From Inonotus obliquus (lineage: Eukaryota; Basidiomycota; Agaricomycetes; Hymenochaetales; Hymenochaetaceae), in assembly GCA_032164295.1 (NCBI GenBank), contig JAJHTX010000009.1, forward strand, positions 620,001 to 684,000: a stretch of DNA of 64,000 bases. Reading direction: 5' to 3'. The translations under genes were made by a program, and so were the position numbers. Each line of letters starts with the position of its first letter. Within the stretch, counting starts at the first letter, position 1. Positions 1 to 11,122 of the stretch are shown here, in pieces. The notes beneath the pieces were generated by a model. It was not told the origin of the DNA, did not search any database, and saw only the letters and a list, made by a program, of their open reading frames with translations.

Positions 1-1305
1 CGGCCTGATGGAACTAGAATGTGTGAAAGCATACGTACCTCGAAGATCAGAGTCCGGATTGGTCTCTCCAATGACCTTAATATTTCCGGAAGTGGTATCA
101 ATACCTGGGACGACGGGCTCGCAAGGACAAGGCTTTGAAGAAATCTTAGATCTATTGGTGGAATGGTGCACGGGAGAGTCGACTGAGGATTTGTGACTTT
201 CTCCATATCATCCTGGATGCAGAAAATATTACGTGGGTCAGTGAAGTATGCTAGGTGAAGGTTCCCGAACCTCGAGAGGTTTATATTCATATGGTTCGGC
301 ATTCACTTCAGAGCCAATGAATCTGCCTTCTCCACTTTCTGGGCGGTTTACTGCATCAGAAGCATAAACCCTTTCGCTTTTCTCTTCATCCTCATCCTCT
401 TCAGCTATTACCTCGAGATTTTGCAAGGGTTTGGAAAGAGAAACGGCCTTCGGAATTTCTGGGAGAAGGAACGGGACCTTGATCGAAAGAGTCTTCAGCC
501 CGCGCAACTGCGGAAGAAGGCGCGTAACGCCTATCGTCAACTCAGTATTGCAGAATCTTGGTTGCCATATAAACGACTGTAAGCATTTGTATTTTGGTAG
601 GACCTGCTCTAAAGATTGCAGGATGGGCCCTTCAAGAGGTCCCGGGAATATTATAGCTTCGGATTATAAAATCCGCTGCAAGATCAGAAGCTGATCCAAG
701 TCAAAGGATTGCGTTACATCTTACCTACAACTTCAAATTCTTCAACGTAGTCTGCATTCCACGGCAGACACGAGGAACTGAGCGCGCATCGCGACTGGCC
801 TTCCTTTCAGTCAAGTGACGAGACTTCGTATCAGCATCCGCGTTTTCTTCAGGATAACTTGACCTAGTGCCACAAGCAAAGAACGTACAGAATCTCCCCT
901 CATCAAGTGTTCCAGCACTTCGACATCCGAACGAGTCGATACGCAGATCTTCTTGTAGAGAATGCTTGATGCTATTTCATTGAGTGATTTACTGACGAGA
1001 CAGAGTGAGCAAAGACTTTTCTTGTCTGTGGTGAGAAAAGAAGCTATGCGAGTATAAAGAGGTTTGCTGAGGGAGATGAATGGGGGCCCGGACTCCGAGT
1101 TAGGTCCCATAGCTCGCTCAAGATAATGAGCGGCAAGACGGTGGTTGCAAGCGAAACGATCCACCCGATCGACAGTGATCGACGATGAACATCCGGCCAA
1201 GTCACGTTGGTCTTCGGAGGCATCGGGCTCTTCTTGACTTCTTTTCAACCTCTCATAAACCGGACCATCACTGAAGGCATCTCTTTTCATGTTTTCTGTG
1301 TGCAA
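1..1305 (-). CDS. F-box-like/LRR protein, 3' end beyond the window
   Basis: Minus-strand spliced gene whose 5' part is in the window. The first exon (start 1305 or the in-frame Met at 1287) has an acidic/basic leader, then an F-box-like stretch around residues 78-120 (ISLSKPLYTRIASF, then a CLVSKSLNEIA core). Such proteins usually recruit substrates to SCF ubiquitin ligases. Coding-looking sequence continues at about 545-660 (LEGPILQSLEQVLPKY), through the open stretch 540-238 (LPQLRGLKTLSIKVPF, leucine-rich), and again at about 195-50 (LRFLQSLVLASPS), ending at a GTACGT donor near position 38. Exact introns between 860 and 660 are uncertain. It differs from the MDRIPPE F-box family downstream. 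The C-terminus lies beyond base 1. Confidence 0.6.
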
Positions 1306-1761
1306 GTAATCCTACTGGCGACTCTAGCGAGAAGAACGAGGGGGAAACCATCTTTATGTCAGTGGATAACGTCGTGCAACTGATACAGCTCCGAGTGGAA
1401 CAGCCAATCCAGCATTCTCCGGCTGTGTTTGTCACCAAGCCCAGGTGACATTTTTAACGACATTCCGTACGGCGCTGCGCCACTCGTTATGTCTCACTAT
1501 CCAGTGGAGTTTGAGTATATTCGGGGGTGCAGATAGTCGACCCGCCGGCGGAGATGGTGCGTAGGACCCGGCAGTGCAACTTGCTTGCCAAGGCTTACTT
1601 ACCATATTGTTGACGGTGGCTTTTATAAGTCCCTGTTGTCTTGTTGCCGTACTACGCGCGGTGTTCCGGGATCGTGAAAAGCGAGTACATGTATCAATAC
1701 TGCTGGATAGTGATATTGACAACCGGACCAGCAGAACCCTCTGAATACTCGACTATCAAAA
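1306..1761. other. Intergenic region between divergent genes
   Basis: This is the shared upstream region of the minus-strand F-box-like gene and the plus-strand aldo/keto reductase. A 96-codon minus-strand frame here shows no recognisable domain and is treated as chance. No clear promoter motif was identified. Confidence 0.5.
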
Positions 1762-3079
1762 ATGATGTCTAACCTGATTTCCCCTCCTCCGCCTCCCAAG
1801 ACACCTCTTGGGCGCTATCGAGTTCTCGGACCTCTTTCTGGTATTCGTGTTTCACCGATTCAGTTGGGGGCCATGAGCATTGAGGATAAGTGGCAGTCTG
1901 GCATGGGGACTATGGATAAGGAGCTTCCCTTCAGGCTCCTTGATGCCTATTTCGACGCTGGAAGAAACTTCATCGACACTGCGAACGTCTAGTGAGTGGC
2001 TGATCGGTGCCCAAGTACCATGAATTGCCCTTCTAATAGATCGCATCTAGTCAAGGTGGTTCTGAAATGTTTATCGGAGAGTGGGCCGAAAAGCGCGGTA
2101 TCCGAGATCAGCTTGTCATTGCGACGAAAGTCAGCCTTTTCATGCCACTTCGATATTCAAAGCTAGTGCTTATCACCCTTTATTAGTACGCTAACAATCT
2201 TAAGCTTGCGGAGGCCAATGTGAATATCAAGGTCAACTACTCGGGCCACAACGTGAAGTCGATGCTGCTTAGCCTCGAAGAGTCATTGAAGAGGCTCCGT
2301 ACGACGTATATCGACATCTTCTATGTCCAATTTTGGGACTTTAGGACGTCCATTGAAGAGGTCATGGATCACTTGCACATACTCGTCTCCTCGCATAAGG
2401 TCCTTTACCTCGGAATATCCGACGCACCAGCATGGGTCGTTGCAACCGCAAACACCTACGCGAAGGCTCATGGAAAGACGCCCTTTGCAATCTACCAGGG
2501 TGCGTAGAACGTTATGGACCAAAGCTTTGAGCGCAAGATCCTCCCTATGGCGTATGCTCACGGGTTGGCGCTGGCCCCTTGGAGTGTCCTTGCTGCTGGA
2601 CGTCTGCGAACTGACGCAGAGGATCGCAGGGAGGCTGATGGTGAGAAGGGGAGACAGATCCTTCCACTGGAATGGAAACGCAGCGAGAACGAAAAGAAAA
2701 TGAGCGACGCGCTCGAGAAGGTCGCAAAGGAGGTTGGGACGGAGCATGTCACTGCGGTTGCTATTGCGTACGTGATGCAGAAGGTGCCATACGTGTTCCC
2801 GATTATCGGTGGTCGAAAGGTGGAGCACCTCATGGCGAATATTGAGGCGCTCAAGATTTCCCTTTCAGATGAGCAGATCCAGTATCTTGAGAGCATATTG
2901 CCTTTCGATCTCGGCTTCCCGCACAATATTATTGTTCGTTGTTTACTTTCTTCCATTGGACTTGGATTGACTTCGTTTGCTTGCAGGGAACTAGCATAGG
3001 ATCGTCGAAGACACTGATAGACTCGGGTCATGAAGACGAATGGCCAGGCACAGGACCTATCAGACCTATAAAAGTCTAA
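1762..3079 (+). pseudogene. Aryl-alcohol dehydrogenase-type aldo/keto reductase with in-frame stop
   Basis: Four exons: 1762-1991, 2051-2129, 2187-2933, 2987-3079, with introns of 59, 57 and 53 nt. The product matches fungal AAD-type aldo/keto reductases (NADPH-dependent, aryl-aldehyde/aryl-alcohol conversion): GRYRVLGPLSGIRVSPIQLGAMS, the D-A-G-x-N-F-I-D-T-A-N-x-Y cofactor/catalytic segment, VIATKY with the catalytic Lys, ALAPWSVLAAGR, FPIIGGRKVEHL, and a conserved C-terminus ending DEWPGTGPIRPIKV. Two defects are visible. A TAG at 2505-2507 replaces the Trp expected in YQGxWNV, and the family's catalytic His in YVHWWD reads Gln (YVQFWD). The frame stays open on both sides of the stop, so decay is recent, or the stop is a polymorphism or sequencing error. 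Confidence 0.85.
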
Positions 3080-3870
3080 ACACCGAGTCATTTTAATTGA
3101 TAGCTTCTAACATTGCATTCGAGGCATGACCTCGACATCTCATGCTATGCTTTTTGCTTCCTTTAACCTTTCATGGTTTTCTGTCCGTACTGGTCCACCT
3201 CCTGCACGATGATGACTTTCATTGAAACAGAGTTACCGACACAGATACAAATGCGCTGTTCTCGCCTTCTGCCCTGCCTTTGTGCTTGATAAGCAGCGCG
3301 TCAGAATCATGCTGAGCTTCTTCTACGACAACATGCTCGAAAATTTCCCAAAAACCATAATGAGTTGCGAATAAAGTTTGGAGAAAGACATGTTATCGTC
3401 TCGAAGAATAGTAGAACAACGTGTACGAGGATTGCCTAAATGCGCAGGCCCGTACTAATGAATTCGAAGTCTGACTTGCACATTGACACTACGACATGAA
3501 TGGAATTTCTAAAGTAAAGGCTATCATTTCCGACGCTTACAATGAAAAGGCAGAGAAGGCTAGTATGGGCACCGATGTACTTTCAGAGGTAATTCTGAGT
3601 TGGACCTTCTCCGAAGCCAGTCCCCTCCTAGCGGTACCATTGATACGCTGGAAGACAGAGAATCAATTTTACAGTGTTAATCTTGAAGACCCGATTTTGT
3701 TTGCGAAAGAAGACAATGTGGCTACTAGGTCTCCTGGGGACGAATATGAACTTTTCTAGTTGTGAAATGAAATCTCGGAGTTGCAAACAAAAGCACTCAA
3801 AAGTACGGTGTGGATCCTCATTTTCTTGCCGTACACTTTCAGCTCGACAGTTATCCTCTACTTAGTTGGC
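3080..3870. other. Intergenic region upstream of the F-box array
   Basis: This gap separates the reductase from the first F-box gene. An 87-codon plus-strand frame (3496-3759) has no recognisable domain. No RNA gene, repeat or strong regulatory motif was seen. Confidence 0.4.
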
Positions 3871-5268
3871 ATGGACCGCATTCCTCCCGAGATCCTCTGC
3901 GACATATTTCTCGCTGCTCTGCCACATCCAACCGACCCCGACGAATACCCATCTTCGGTCGTTGTGCCTCTGCGCATTTCGCATGTTTGTCGGTCCTGGC
4001 GCACTTTGTCCCTCTCCTTTGGTGAGCTATGGTCGTACTTGTGCATCAGTTATTCTCCTTGGAATATGCATCCGAAGTCCATGGTATCGGTGTTTGACTC
4101 TTGGATCGAGAGAACGAATGGGGCTCCGCTCAATTTTCGCGTCGAATGCGATTGTAGTTCATTCGATACCGCCGAACATCGTCTTGCCGAGCATATCATT
4201 ACCACTATGATTTCCCAACAGCACCGATGGAGACACGTCACACTCATTTGGAGGGACGTACAACTCTCCCCTGACTCTGAGTTTCCAGGATTAAACTTGA
4301 CCAACATGCCAATACTCACATCGCTCGCGTTGAATATAAGGCTGCCGCTGCGGACTAAAATCAGCATCGCTCAGTCTTCGCAGCTAAGGCGTCTTCGCAT
4401 TCGCGCGCCTGATTTTGACCTGATGACAGGTGAGGAGCCACTGTGTTCCTTTACCGAGTCAGCCGGAATCTATTTTAGTTCTGCCAGCTGCTCAGGGAAT
4501 CATACGCTTCGCGTGTGGTTGGATGTTCTGAAGGCTGCCCCTTTTCTGACCGAATTTATTGCCTATTTCCACCAAGACACGCCGCCGCTGCCTCGTGCCG
4601 GAAACGAGCCCCTGATCCGACTGCCCAAGCTTCGTGTCCTTAAACTACTGAAGAGTTTCTATGAATCCGATGCTACGTCGTTCATTATCGATTATTTGAC
4701 ACTTCCAAACCTGCAAGTTTTGTTTTATCCGAGCAACGGACGCAATAATGTTATGAAAGCGGAAATGCTCACGAATTTCATCCGGCGGTCACTTCCTCCC
4801 TTGACGACGTTGGTCATGGACTGGGAAAACGGAAATGAAGAAGTCATAATTACGATTCTCCGCCTCCTACCAACCCTGAAATACCTGCGACTCTGGGGGG
4901 CAAAGGTGACAAGGCGATTCTTCGACGAACTTACTGTTCCAGCGAGCAATACCGGCACCGATAGTCTGACGGGAGGCGAAGATGCCATTGTTTGTCCAGT
5001 TCTCGAGACAATTTACATTCGCAGAGTTGATCTCGAAGAGGATACCGACTGGTGGATCGCTTTCATGGCCATGCTGAAGTCTCGACCGAGAGGGTTGGGA
5101 AGGTCCGATGTTATACATGTCAGAGATCATCACGAGTCGTCACCGATGGTCGAGATATCCGTCCTAGCCGAAAATATCGACGATTCTCGACGTGAAGTTA
5201 GGGACCACGTTCACTGGGATGGAATGGTCATCGGAAATCATGAAGTTGTCACGTCCCATCTTTTCTAA
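3871..5268 (+). CDS. F-box domain protein, array copy 1
   Basis: Single-exon gene of 465 codons. The Met at 3871 is chosen because MDRIPPEILCDIFLAALPHP is the family's shared start and begins the F-box (about residues 1-55, including RISHVCRSWRTLSLSFGELWSYL). F-box proteins bind Skp1 and present substrates to an SCF ubiquitin ligase. The rest is LRR-like, with repeats such as MPILTSLALNI, LPKLRVLKLLKSF, LPNLQVLFY and LPTLKYLRLWGAKVTRRF, and a conserved C-terminus (MLKSRPRGLG...). The central 0.75 kb is almost identical to array copy 2, while the last third is clearly diverged. Substrate is unknown. Family identity is strong and function is inferred. Confidence 0.85.
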   Translation: MDRIPPEILCDIFLAALPHPTDPDEYPSSVVVPLRISHVCRSWRTLSLSFGELWSYLCISYSPWNMHPKSMVSVFDSWIERTNGAPLNFRVECDCSSFDTAEHRLAEHIITTMISQQHRWRHVTLIWRDVQLSPDSEFPGLNLTNMPILTSLALNIRLPLRTKISIAQSSQLRRLRIRAPDFDLMTGEEPLCSFTESAGIYFSSASCSGNHTLRVWLDVLKAAPFLTEFIAYFHQDTPPLPRAGNEPLIRLPKLRVLKLLKSFYESDATSFIIDYLTLPNLQVLFYPSNGRNNVMKAEMLTNFIRRSLPPLTTLVMDWENGNEEVIITILRLLPTLKYLRLWGAKVTRRFFDELTVPASNTGTDSLTGGEDAIVCPVLETIYIRRVDLEEDTDWWIAFMAMLKSRPRGLGRSDVIHVRDHHESSPMVEISVLAENIDDSRREVRDHVHWDGMVIGNHEVVTSHLF

Positions 5269-6075
5269 GGACACTGGTAAGTAGCCCTAATATCATTTCA
5301 AAATTCCGAAACAAAATAACTCGAACATAGAAAGTTTAGTAAATATTTGGGAGAAGGGTGTAAACTTATTTTTTACATTTGGAATACTTAGGGTAGTTAA
5401 TATTTGATAGATTTCGGTCCTTGAGGCGTGGTAGATCCCTCTCCCTCAATCCTCCCGCTCTCTGACTCCCTGTTACGGAGAACATGCTACTACCAATCCA
5501 TCACTTCTATAGAATGATCCAGTGTACCCGTGTACAACCAAATGCGCGACCTATCTGGATTAGGATGGAATGGAATATCTTTAGTTCCGACTCTCGCGCC
5601 ATTCTCCGTCTGTGTTCCAATTCTCAGAGTCTCCAATATCTTGAATTTTGGCCCGTTATCGATGTACCTCAGATTGCAAACAATGGTAGTGTCAAACTAA
5701 TGCGACCCTTAAAGTGGGAGTACATAGCAGCAGATCCGAGCACAAGAACGAGACTGGAAACTATACAATGTGTTCTTCAGAGCTCTAGCGGACACATTGG
5801 TTATTGTAGTGCTTTATTTCGCTGTCGCGAGTGAAAAAAATTCAAATCTAAGTAGCGCTTGTCGGTTTTACTACTGTATATCCAGTTGTCACCGTTAGTC
5901 TCATGCGGGCATCAAATTCGTGGATTTCCGACTTACCCCTTTGCAAGTCTAAATGTTTGCGGAGGTCGTTCATACTCGACTCGAGTTACGGGTACTTCCG
6001 TCGGAGTTGGAATAGCAAAGATAGCACGAGGAACTCAATTTCTTTCTGTGTTTCTCCCATTATCCTCCAGCTGAC
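5269..6075. repeat. Duplicated downstream block after F-box copy 1
   Basis: This region between copies 1 and 2 is not unique. Roughly 5480-5835 is recognisably related to 7600-7870 and 10730-11045, so the duplicated unit included 3' flanking DNA. A decayed reading frame with a leucine-rich snippet (SQSLQYLEFWPVI, matching SPSLQYLELRRIN in the 10.8 kb copy) suggests a former coding segment, but none of the copies keeps a long frame. Confidence 0.55.
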
Positions 6076-7464
6076 ATGGACCGCATTCCTCCCGAGATCC
6101 TCTGCGACATATTTCTCGCTGCTCTTCCGCACCCTAATCATAGGGAATATCTCTCTTCGGTCGTAACGCCTCTGCGCATATCGCACGTTTGTCGGTCCTG
6201 GCGCACTTTGTCCCTCTCTCTTGGTGAGCTATGGTCGTACTTGTGCATCAGTTATTCTCCTTGGAATATGCATCCGAAGTCCATGGTATCGGTGTTTGAC
6301 TCTTGGATCGAGAGAACGAATGGGGCTCCGCTCAATTTTCGCGTCGAATGCGATTGTAGTTCATTCGATACCGCCGAACATCGTCTTGCCGAGCATATCA
6401 TTACCACTATGATTTCCCAACAGCACCGATGGAGACACGTCACACTCATTTGGAGGGACGTAGAACTCTCCCCTGAGTTTCCAGGATTAAACTTGACCAG
6501 CATGCCAATACTCACATCGCTCGCGTTGAATATAAGGCTGCCGCTGCGGACTAAAATCAGCATCGCTCAGTCTTCGCAGCTAAGGCGTCTTCGCATTCGC
6601 GCGCCCGATTTCGACCTGATGACAGGTGAGGAGCCACTGTGTTTCTTTACCGAGTCAGCCGGAATCTATTTTAGTTCTGCCAGCTGCTCAGGGAATCATA
6701 CGCTTCGCGTGTGGTTGGATGTTCTGAAGGCTGCCCCTTTTCTGACCGAATTTATTGCCTATTTCCACCAAGACACGCCGCCGCTGCCTCGTGCCGGAAA
6801 CGAGCCCCTGATCCGACTGCCCAAGCTTCGTGTCCTTAAACTACTGAAGAGTTTCTATGAATCCGATGCTACGTCGTTCATTATCGATTATTTGACACTT
6901 CCAAACCTGCAAGTTTTGTTTTATCCGAGCAACGGACGCAATAATGTTATGAAAGCGGAAATACTCACGAATTTCATCCGGCGGTCACTTCCTCCCTTGA
7001 CCACGTTGGTAATGGACTGGGAAAATGTGCATGAAGACCGCATAATTCCGAGTCTCCACCTCCTACCAACCCTCAAATACCTGCGACTTTGTGGAGCAAA
7101 GGTGACGAGGCGTTTCTTCCACGAACTTACCGTTCCGAGCGATTTCGGCGCCAATGATCTACTAGGAGATAAACTTAGACATGCCACCGTTTGTTCGGCG
7201 CTCGAGACACTTTTCCTTCAGAGGATTGATTTCGAAGAGGACGCCGACTGGTGGTCGGTTTTCATCGCCATGCTGAAGTCTCGACCGAGGGGGCTGGGAA
7301 AGTCCAATGCCGTATATATCAGAGATACAAGGGGTGCGTCACCGGTCGAGTTATCCATCTTAGGCGAAGATATCGGCGATTCTCGACGTGATCTTAGGTT
7401 CTACACTGGATGGGGTGGAATGGTCATTGGAAATTATGAAGCTATTGAGTCCCTTCTAATTTAA
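6076..7464 (+). CDS. F-box domain protein, array copy 2
   Basis: Single-exon gene of 462 codons starting MDRIPPEILCDIF, with the same F-box plus LRR-like layout as copy 1. Bases 6225-7000 match 4020-4800 nearly base for base, apart from one 6-nt indel (PDSEF versus PEF) and a few substitutions. After the MDWEN motif the C-terminal third diverges (SDFGANDLLGD, FYTGWGGMVIGNYE). The patchwork points to gene conversion or unequal crossing-over between neighbours. The frame is intact. It is expected to act as an SCF substrate adaptor; the target is unknown. Confidence 0.85.
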   Translation: MDRIPPEILCDIFLAALPHPNHREYLSSVVTPLRISHVCRSWRTLSLSLGELWSYLCISYSPWNMHPKSMVSVFDSWIERTNGAPLNFRVECDCSSFDTAEHRLAEHIITTMISQQHRWRHVTLIWRDVELSPEFPGLNLTSMPILTSLALNIRLPLRTKISIAQSSQLRRLRIRAPDFDLMTGEEPLCFFTESAGIYFSSASCSGNHTLRVWLDVLKAAPFLTEFIAYFHQDTPPLPRAGNEPLIRLPKLRVLKLLKSFYESDATSFIIDYLTLPNLQVLFYPSNGRNNVMKAEILTNFIRRSLPPLTTLVMDWENVHEDRIIPSLHLLPTLKYLRLCGAKVTRRFFHELTVPSDFGANDLLGDKLRHATVCSALETLFLQRIDFEEDADWWSVFIAMLKSRPRGLGKSNAVYIRDTRGASPVELSILGEDIGDSRRDLRFYTGWGGMVIGNYEAIESLLI

Positions 7465-9164
7465 GTGATACTGGCGAGTAGCTCTACTGTCATTTCAATC
7501 TATAATCCAGATCATTCATTTCTTTTATAGATATAGGTCTTTGAGGCATGGTAGGAGCCATTCTGCCTGTTCGCCGATTCCCGGCTACGGAAGACATGCT
7601 GCTACCAATTCATCATTTCTACAGAACGGTTCAGAGTACTCGTGTACAGCCGAAAGCGCGACCTAATTGGAATAGAATGTCTTGTCTTGTCTTGCGGCAC
7701 TAACTCTCGCGCTATTTCTCTGTTTGTGACGATTCACGGAGTCTCCGGGATCTTGAATTTTGGCTTCCTAATAACGTCTCTCAAATCGCAAACGACGGAA
7801 CGCAAGGAAGAAACTCGTAATTATACAGATTATACAGTGCGCTCTCCAGAAGGCTAATGGGCATAGTGCTTTGATATCATTCTCACAAGTGTAAAAACGT
7901 CAGGTTCAAGTGTCACCTCTGTGTTGCATCTACTATACTGTACTCCATTCTACCCTATGTATGCTTGTGACTCAATCAAAATGTTCTTGAATTCGTCATT
8001 CTGAAGAACGAATCCCAGTCACTCCGCCCTGCACAGTCACACCGTCCACTCAAACTTGGCGGATTATTCGGAATCACGGCCGGGAATGGTTACACCCCGA
8101 ACAGTTGTAAGACTACTCCAAACGAATTCTTTACATTCAAGTTTCTTCCTTTCGTCATCCGCCTTCCGAATGACCTGCTCAATTTTTCTTCCCAGGGCAC
8201 TGTTCAATTTGGACAAAAGTACTGGAAAACTCAAAGGTTGTATTCTTACTTCGATTTGTTAGGTCATCGTGAAATGATGCGAGGAAATAATGCTGAATCC
8301 CAGATTCACTTCAAATCGGTGGTGCCGCATCAACGCTTTTGTTTCCCGTAGGTGTAACATTACGCTTCGTGACGGGTCGCGCCCTCAGTTGAACACAGCT
8401 CACAGCTACATCCAGGATGGACTTTGCCTCTCTTCATCCTTTTACCGAGCTTGCGTGGGATGTTAGTAATAATAGAAACTAAACCAAGACTCATTCCGGT
8501 AAGAGAGTCCCTCCCTTTTTCGATATGTGGGAGAGATGCTGATTTGTCACTCGCGATATGGGTAGCTCATAGTCATACTTGCCGCACATTATGGAACTCG
8601 TGCACCACCAAGTATTCCGATGAGCAAGAACAGTGAAGATCTTTCTCAATAATCCGGTAGAATGCGTGGATCTGGATGAGGGGTTTGTGTGTTCTTATGA
8701 GTCCCTGAGTCCGGGCATATACCAACGCACGTCTTCGCTACCGGTCGAAATCGCCATACGTATGCTCGAGCTACTTGCTGATTACTACATGCACTGGCAG
8801 ACATTTGCGCGGACGTGCCGCACACCCAAGCTTTGGTAGATAGTATATAATGAGTGGCATTCATGTTACCTTCTACAGACACTTCATATCTACTTCTGAA
8901 AGCTATACTTGCAAGAGCATCGAGTTCAATTTGCATGTACAATCGATTCTAAAAACTTATACACTTGAACGGAATGTCGACGACCGACTGAAGGTTTCCA
9001 TTATGTAATACTAAGAATGTTCCGGTTTTCTATCTGGTCAACGACGGTGATCAACCCTCACTGACAAGCTTGGCAGATAAAGCTGCTCTCTAAAGCACGG
9101 AGGAACGTTGTTTCTCAACAGCATGGTTAGCCCATCTCAGCTCGCCAGTTGTCCTCCAGTCGAC
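7465..9164. other. 1.7 kb gap with paralogous flank and one F-box-like scrap
   Basis: About 7600-7870 is the diverged copy of the F-box downstream block. The rest up to 9164 shows no intact gene. A short open stretch at 8633-8839 contains SLPVEIAIRMLELLADYY followed by FARTCRTPKLW. Its spacing resembles an F-box, and it may be a remnant of another F-box gene. That reading is weak. Confidence 0.35.
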
Positions 9165-10611
9165 ATGGACCACATTCCTCCCGAGATCCTCTGCGATATA
9201 TTCCTCGCTGCTCTGCCACACCCAACCAATCGTCGGGAATACCTCTCTTCGGTCGTTGCGCCTCTGCGCATATCGCACGTTTGTCGGTCCTGGCGTAGTC
9301 TGTCCCTCTCTTTCGGTGAACTATGGTCGTATTTATGCATAGAATGTGGCTTTTCGTGCCGAAATCCTGCTGCTGGGATGGATCTGGAGGCTAAAGTATC
9401 AGTGCTTGATACATGGATCGAGAGAACGAACGGGGCTCCGCTCAATTTTCGGGTCGAATGCGATTGTAGTACATTCGATACCGCCGAACATCGTCTGGCC
9501 GAGCATATCATTACCACTATGATTTCCCAACAACATCGATGGAGAGACGTCACGTTCACCTGGTTGAACGTAAAACTCTCCCCCGAGTTTCCAGGATTAA
9601 ACTTGACCAACATGCCAATACTTACATCGCTCGCGTTGAATGTAGTGCTGCCGCCGCGCGCTCGAATCAATATCGCTCAACGTTCGCGTCTAAGGCGTCT
9701 TCGCGTTCGCGCGCCTGATTTTGAGCTAATGACAGGTGAGGAGCCACTGTGTTCCTTTACCGAGTCAGCCGAAATCGATTTTAGTTATGCCAGCTGTTCA
9801 GGGAGCCAAATGCTTCGCGTGTGGTTGGATGTTCTGAAGGTCGCCCCTTTTCTAACCGGATTTATTTCCGACTACTACCAATGCACGGATCAACCGCTGC
9901 CTCGTGCTCAAAATGAGTCCCCCATCCAACTTCCCAACCTTCGGGTCCTCAAACTGCGGAAGGGTTACTGTGCATCCGATCCTGTGCCGTTCATTGTCGA
10001 TTATGTGATACTTCCAAACCTGCAAGTTTTGTTCTATGCGAGGACGCAACTATGATGTGAAAGCGGCAATTCTCACGAATTTCATCCGGCGGTCACTTCC
10101 TCCCTTGACCACGTTGGTAATGGTGTGGGATGATGTACGTGAAGAATTCATAATCCCGATGCTCCGCCTCCTTCCTGCCCTCAAATATCTGCGACTTCGT
10201 GGTGCAAAGGTGACCGGGCGATTCTTCGACGAACTTACTGTTCCGAACAATACCGGCTCCGATAGTCTACCAGAGGACGAAGATGCCATTGTTTGTCCAG
10301 TGCTCGAGACAATTTACCTTCACAGAGTTGATCTCGAAGAGGATACCGACTGGTGGATCGCTTTCATGGCCATGCTGAAGTCTCGTCCGAGAGGGCTGGG
10401 AAAGTCCGATATTATTTATCTCAAAGATTATCGCAGTTTGTCACCGACGGTCATATCAGTCCTAGGTGAGAATACTAGCCGTGAAGTTAGTATGCACGTT
10501 CGAGGTGATGGAGTGGTCATCGGAAATTATGAAGATGTCGAGTCCCATCTTCTCCTAGAATACTGGGAGGTAAGCTCTACTACCATTTCAATCCATTATC
10601 CAAATCATTGA
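9165..10611 (+). pseudogene. F-box domain protein, array copy 3, frameshifted
   Basis: The copy opens with MDHIPPEILCDIF and keeps the F-box and LRR-like body in one frame to LPNLQVLFY. There, near 10038-10042, it lacks five bases present in the other copies (CCGAGCAACGGACGC becomes GCGAGGACGC). The first frame stops at 10053-10055. The family's C-terminal half continues in another frame from 10036 (DVKAAILTNFIRRSLPPL onward). The usual stop after SHLF is also lost, because the sequence reads SHLLLEYWEV and runs to 10611. A two-domain split product is possible, but a pseudogene is likelier. Confidence 0.8.
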
Positions 10612-11122
10612 TCCCCTTAAAGGATCTCGGTCTTTGAGATGTGGTATGAGCCCTATTCATCAATTCCGCCTGCTCACTGATTCACGGATACAGAGAGCTT
10701 GCTATTACCAACCCATCGTTTTCTGCGTAACAATTCTGGTTACTCGTGTACAACCGAATCGTATTCCCTAGAAATTTGGAGTAGAACATCTTGTCTTGCC
10801 TTGCGATGACCCTTTTCCCTGTCTGTGTTTCGATACTCCGAGTCTCCAGTATCTCGAATTACGGCGCATCAATGATCCCTCTCAAATCGCAAACAGCAGA
10901 ACCACTGGGACCTGTAAGGTGGGAGTACAGGCGGCAGATCCGAACACAAGAAAGAGAAATGAAGATATGCAATGTGTTCCTCGGAGTTCAAACGGACACA
11001 TTGGTTACTCCGGTGCTTTGGTATCTTTGTCCCGAGTGTAAACAGTTTCAGGTCTGAGTAGCGCTTCTGGATTGTACTATACGGTATTCCTTTTCACTCA
11101 ATCTGTAGCTAAATCAAAAAGA
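10612..11122. repeat. Duplicated downstream block after F-box copy 3
   Basis: This is the third copy of the block that follows the F-box genes. Its 10730-11045 portion aligns by eye with 5500-5835, with shared runs such as GTGGGAGTACA, GCAGATCCGA and GGACACATTGGTTA. The frames are broken differently in each copy. Confidence 0.5.

Noticed and set aside
2283..2828. 181-codon minus-strand frame
   Set aside because: It is antisense to the aldo/keto reductase exon, which has clear family motifs on the plus strand.
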